From contig JAPLYR010000100.1 in the NCBI GenBank assembly GCA_026395455.1, positions 1 through 8,887 on the forward strand: a DNA stretch of 8,887 bases, read 5' to 3'. The notes beneath the pieces are model-generated. The model made no database searches and was not told the DNA's origin. It saw only the letters and a list, made by a program, of their open reading frames with translations. This DNA is from Candidatus Roizmanbacteria bacterium (lineage in GTDB: Bacteria > Patescibacteriota > Microgenomatia > UBA1406 > GWC2-37-13). The position numbers were made by a program, and so were the translations under genes. Within the stretch, counting starts at the first letter, position 1, and each line of letters begins with the position of its first letter. This document shows positions 6,169 through 8,887 of the stretch, in pieces.

Positions 6169-6258
6169 ATGAGTTTCAAGACTAAAAAAGCATGAAAACC
6201 ATTTTGTATTATTCTTCCACCACCTAACGCAAACGCAGATCTTCATTTAGGACATGCC
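6169..6258 (+). other. valS: Upstream ValRS coding segment with an in-frame TGA (includes the HIGH motif)
   Basis: In the ValRS frame, ATG at 6169 begins MSFKTKKA, then TGA at 6193-6195, then 21 codons reading KPFCIILPPPN (6196-6228), ANADLHLGHA (6229-6258), directly continuous with the ATG at 6259. KPFxI..PPPN and HLGH (6244-6255, the class I HIGH motif) are essential ValRS elements, so this DNA is coding by homology although it lacks a normal start. An in-frame TAG sits just before ATG 6169. The only non-canonical start options after the TGA are ATT at 6208 or 6211. A single CGA- or AGA-to-TGA change, or loss of one A after ATG 6192 (giving MKPFCIILPPPN), would repair it. The usual helical N-terminus of ValRS (about 40 residues before KPF) is absent in any reading. 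Confidence 0.8.
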
Positions 6259-8244
6259 ATGATGGTATATGAAGACATAATGATCCGATATCACAAAATA
6301 CAAGGAGACAATACATTATGGATGTATGGCACGGATCATGCGGGGATAGAAACACAATTTGTATTTGAAAAACATTTGAAAAAAGAAGGAAAAAGTAGAT
6401 TTGATTTTGAACGTAATGTTTTATTCCAAATGATATTTGATTTTGTATCTCAGAATAAGAACATTATGAAAGATCAGCTTCAAAAACTGGGGTTTGGTCT
6501 TGATTATGAAAATCCCAAGTTTCCGATGGATGAAAATATTGTAAAGATTGTGCACACGACATTCAAAAAACTATTTGATGACGGTCTCACTTATCGTGCA
6601 AAAAAATTAGTAAACTATTGTGTCAACTGTGGAACTTCCTTTTCGGACCTTGAGGTTGACTATGAAGCAAGAGAGGGGATGCTGTGGAATATTGATTATC
6701 CCCTTCGAGACGAAAAGGGTTCAATCACAGTAGCAACTACCCGTCCAGAGACACTTCTTGGCGATACAGCTATTGTTGTTAATCCAAAGGATAAGAGATA
6801 TAAAAAACTTATTGGAAAATATGCAATAGTTCCTCTTATTGGAAGAGAAATTCAAATAATTGCCGATGATTCGGTTGATATTAAATTTGGGACAGGAGCA
6901 GTAAAGGTAACACCTGCTCATGATCATAATGACTGGGAAATAGGACAACGACATTCACTTCTTCATATCCAAGTTATTGGAACAGATGGAAAAATGACAA
7001 AAGACGCAGGTGAATATGCCGGTCTTACGATTTCAAAAGCACGTGAAGCTGTCCTTCTATCACTTAAAGACAAAGGACTTCTTGGTGAAGAAAAAAAGCA
7101 TATGCATAGAGTGGGAAGATGCTATCGATGTAAGAGAGTAATTGAACCGTTGCCAAAAGAACAATGGTTCATCTCTATAAAACCACTTGCACAAAAAGCA
7201 ATTGAAGCGGTGAAAAAAGGTGAAGTTGAGGTATATCCAAAACGATTTAAAAAAGATCTTATTCGAATCTTAGACAATTTTATAGACTGGAATATTTCTC
7301 GACAGATTGTTTGGGGAATCCGCATTCCCGCATATAAGTGTGCTGATATGAAAAATGATGACTGTCAACATGCAAAAGGATGGTTTGTGTCAATCGAAAA
7401 ACCCACAAACTGTCCTCACTGTCATTCTGAGTTGTTTACACAGGATGAAGACACATTTGATACCTGGTTTTCATCAGGTCAATGGCCATATGTGACATTG
7501 CAAACGTCGGGAAATGAAATGTATAACCATTTTTACCCCACCTCAGTCATGGAAACTGGTCATGACATCCTTCGTGCTTGGGTTGCACGTATGCTTATGC
7601 TTGGAATTCACGTTACAGGAAAAGTACCATTTAAAACAGTCTTTTTACATGGACTCGTACGAGATAAGCATGGTCAGAAAATGAGCAAGAGTAAGGGGAA
7701 TGTAGTAAATCCTTTGGAGGTAATCAAAACATATGGCGCAGATGTACTCCGTGCAAGTCTTATGTTTGAGACAAAAGAGGGAAGCGATGTAGTTCTTACT
7801 GATGAAAAAATGATTGGTATGCGCAATTTTGGAAACAAGTTGTGGAATATCGGACGTTTTATCTATATGAATAGACCCGAAAATAGAGAAAAAGTTGCAG
7901 AAAATGAAGAACTCAAACCTCAAGTTGATAAAAAAAAGACCTTGGAAAAATTGGAAAAAGAATTTGAAGCAGTAAAAAAGAATTACCACAAAAACATGAA
8001 TGGATACAAATTTGGGCAGGTATTAGGGGATCTCCATGCATTTATTTGGCACAGATTTGCCGATATCTATTTGGAAGAACTGAAGGAAGAACTCAAGAAG
8101 GGGGATGTAGATATACAACATTCCCTAGAAAAAACATTTTTAGAATGCATTGTTTTCCTGCATCCATTCATTCCTTTTGAGACCGAAGCGTTATGGCACG
8201 TATTCAAAGGGGAAAATGAGTCAATTTTAAACCAAAAGGTTTGA
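6259..8244 (+). CDS. valS: Valyl-tRNA synthetase, N-terminus interrupted and C-terminus short
   Basis: Charges tRNA-Val in the cytoplasm. From the first ATG in the uninterrupted frame it is 661 aa, but the HIGH motif lies just upstream and must belong to the enzyme. Seen in order: catalytic core start with GTDHAGIETQFVFE (about 23-36), zinc-ribbon-like CVNC (about 122-125), editing (CP1) domain with TTRPETLLGDTAIVV and GTGAVKVTPAHDHNDWEIG, CYRCKRVIEPLPKEQWF, DWNISRQIVWGIRIPA, CPHCHSE, DTWFSSGQWP, and KMSKSKGNVVNP with Lys474. The anticodon-binding helical domain ends with FLHPFIPFETEALWHVF. The enzyme stops after this domain, lacking the C-terminal coiled-coil tRNA arm of the usual ~880-aa bacterial ValRS; this looks like natural reduction rather than damage. 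The editing and catalytic motifs are intact, so the enzyme is probably functional and the start is the only problem. Stop TGA. rpmH follows 38 bp downstream with its own promoter. Confidence 0.9.
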   Translation: MMVYEDIMIRYHKIQGDNTLWMYGTDHAGIETQFVFEKHLKKEGKSRFDFERNVLFQMIFDFVSQNKNIMKDQLQKLGFGLDYENPKFPMDENIVKIVHTTFKKLFDDGLTYRAKKLVNYCVNCGTSFSDLEVDYEAREGMLWNIDYPLRDEKGSITVATTRPETLLGDTAIVVNPKDKRYKKLIGKYAIVPLIGREIQIIADDSVDIKFGTGAVKVTPAHDHNDWEIGQRHSLLHIQVIGTDGKMTKDAGEYAGLTISKAREAVLLSLKDKGLLGEEKKHMHRVGRCYRCKRVIEPLPKEQWFISIKPLAQKAIEAVKKGEVEVYPKRFKKDLIRILDNFIDWNISRQIVWGIRIPAYKCADMKNDDCQHAKGWFVSIEKPTNCPHCHSELFTQDEDTFDTWFSSGQWPYVTLQTSGNEMYNHFYPTSVMETGHDILRAWVARMLMLGIHVTGKVPFKTVFLHGLVRDKHGQKMSKSKGNVVNPLEVIKTYGADVLRASLMFETKEGSDVVLTDEKMIGMRNFGNKLWNIGRFIYMNRPENREKVAENEELKPQVDKKKTLEKLEKEFEAVKKNYHKNMNGYKFGQVLGDLHAFIWHRFADIYLEELKEELKKGDVDIQHSLEKTFLECIVFLHPFIPFETEALWHVFKGENESILNQKV

Positions 8245-8250
8245 TATAAT
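8245..8250 (+). promoter_or_regulatory. -10 box of the rpmH-yidC unit
   Basis: A perfect TATAAT starts one base after the ValRS stop codon (8242-8244). The rpmH ATG is 32 bases beyond, giving a leader of about 25 bases. AGGAG (8251-8255) lies too far from the ATG to act as Shine-Dalgarno. Just upstream, AAACC (8229-8233), AAAA, GGTTT (8238-8242) makes a small perfect palindrome in the promoter spacer and ValRS 3' end; it may be an operator or chance. Confidence 0.6.
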
Positions 8251-8282
8251 AGGAGCTTGATTATTTATTATTATTAGATCAT

Positions 8283-8420
8283 ATGCCAAAAAGAACATTT
8301 CAACCAAAAAAGGGAAAACGCGTAAAAACACACGGATTCTTGAAACGCATGGCGACTCCTGATGGGCGCAAGGTTATATCAAGAAGACGAGCAAAAGGAA
8401 GAAAGAATTTAACTGTTTAA
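8283..8420 (+). CDS. rpmH: 50S ribosomal protein L34
   Basis: A 45-aa, very basic protein of the large ribosomal subunit. The sequence [19 protein letters not shown], then [20 protein letters not shown] and KNLTV, matches the L34 consensus (KRTxQPSxRKRxRxHGFRxRMxTxxGRxVLxxRRxKGRxxL) along its whole length, which is normal for the family. The start codon is fixed by the conserved N-terminus. It is preceded by a perfect TATAAT but no clear Shine-Dalgarno at the usual spacing, and followed after 18 bp by yidC on the same strand, so the two are probably cotranscribed. In most bacteria rnpA sits between them; here there is no room for it. Stop TAA. Confidence 0.97.
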   Translation: MPKRTFQPKKGKRVKTHGFLKRMATPDGRKVISRRRAKGRKNLTV

Positions 8421-8438
8421 TAATCATTTAACTCACAT

Positions 8439-8887
8439 ATGATGCAACCTTTGCTATCGTTTTATAATACCGTTTTTGTTAATCCAATAGTGAATTTATT
8501 GGCTCTTTATCATTACCTGTTTGTGCTCGCAAAGGTACCAGGAGCTTTAGGATTTTCAATTGTTGCTTTAACAGTAACTATCAGACTTCTCCTTCACCCG
8601 TTTTTTAAACAGCAAATGGATTCTGCCAAAAAGATGCAGGACATAAAACCTCACATTGATAATCTTTCAAAAAAACATAAAGGAGATGCTAAGAAAATGC
8701 AAGAAGAGCAGATGCGCTTATATCAAGAAGCAGGAATTAATCCAGCTTCTGGATGTTTATTTATGGTTATTCAGATCCCTGTCTTTTTAGCGCTCTATCA
8801 GACATTACAACAATTTTTTGTTGCAGATACTTCAAAAATTATTTTTTCCTTGAACAAGATTCTCTATGTGCCTTTCCTTCATTTTAA
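8439..8887 (+). CDS. yidC: YidC/Oxa1-family membrane protein insertase, 5' part
   Basis: Inserts and folds proteins in the cytoplasmic membrane, alone or with SecYEG. The visible 149 codons run off the right edge. A first hydrophobic stretch (about 11-32) is followed by the conserved first core helix GALGFSIVALTVTIRLLLHP (35-54) with the invariant groove Arg49. A cytoplasmic charged hairpin (about 55-95: FKQQMDSAKKMQDIKP, KKHKGDAKKMQEEQ) and LYQEAGINPASGCLFMVIQIPVFLALYQ (94-121), the second core helix, come next. It lacks the large periplasmic domain of proteobacterial YidC and has no lipobox Cys near the N-terminus. ATG 8442 is an equally possible start. No Shine-Dalgarno is evident in the 18 bp after rpmH. 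Confidence 0.95.
   Translation, partial: MMQPLLSFYNTVFVNPIVNLLALYHYLFVLAKVPGALGFSIVALTVTIRLLLHPFFKQQMDSAKKMQDIKPHIDNLSKKHKGDAKKMQEEQMRLYQEAGINPASGCLFMVIQIPVFLALYQTLQQFFVADTSKIIFSLNKILYVPFLHF

Noticed and set aside
7645..7989. Antisense 114-codon ORF inside the ValRS gene
   Set aside because: It lies opposite conserved ValRS motifs including KMSKS, and its Phe- and Ile-rich translation is the expected reverse of a Lys- and Glu-rich sequence.
6193..8244. UGA reassigned to glycine, as in Gracilibacteria and Absconditabacteria
   Set aside because: The other long genes (about 1,800 codons) contain no internal TGA and end in TAA or TAG, and ValRS itself ends at a TGA placed just after its last domain. 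A recoded UGA would appear frequently.
1..8887. CRISPR array, tRNA or rRNA gene, insertion sequence
   Set aside because: No regularly spaced repeats, cloverleaf-like sequence, transposase motifs or terminal inverted repeats were seen on either strand.

Overview
The window looks like a piece of a reduced, AT-rich bacterial genome of the Candidate Phyla Radiation (Patescibacteria), possibly Microgenomates-like. This rests on the combination of genes, not on a database match: an archaeal-type ATP-dependent DNA ligase, a large DUF2298/'YYY' membrane protein, a short valyl-tRNA synthetase with the signature PPPNANADLHLGHA, a short YidC with no large periplasmic domain, and rpmH followed directly by yidC with no rnpA between them. 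The genetic code is standard: the other long genes have no internal TGA and end in TAA or TAG.

Layout. 1-167 (minus) is the 5' end of a ComM/YifB-type AAA+ protein. A divergent spacer follows, then the ATP ligase (342-2075, plus). The ligase 3' end overlaps by 50 bp a convergent family 2 glycosyltransferase (2026-2775, minus). Thirty-six bases away a second family 2 glycosyltransferase starts in the opposite direction (2812-3639, plus). The next spacer (3640-3796) carries two DnaA-box-like sequences and a near-consensus promoter that drives a 47-residue basic protein (3797-3940, plus). Two hairpins with T-tracts on opposite strands separate this small gene from the convergent DUF2298 gene (4042-6123, minus). 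Divergent from that is the valyl-tRNA synthetase (to 8244, plus), then rpmH (8283-8420) and the start of yidC (8439 to the window edge).

The genes fall into three themes: information processing (ligase, ValRS, L34), membrane protein insertion (YidC), and cell-envelope or glycan work (two glycosyltransferases and the GT-C-like DUF2298 protein). Most genes sit alone on alternating strands, and only rpmH-yidC looks like a conventional operon.

The two most notable observations are these. First, the ValRS reading frame has no usable ATG upstream of its HIGH motif: homologous sequence continues upstream of the first in-frame ATG (6259) but meets an in-frame TGA eight codons after a well-placed ATG (6169). 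Second, -10-like boxes repeatedly lie only 6-11 bases before start codons and Shine-Dalgarno sequences are mostly absent, which suggests widespread leaderless transcription. Other points worth checking are a 16-base A run inside the DUF2298 coding strand, the DnaA-box pair, and the missing rnpA.
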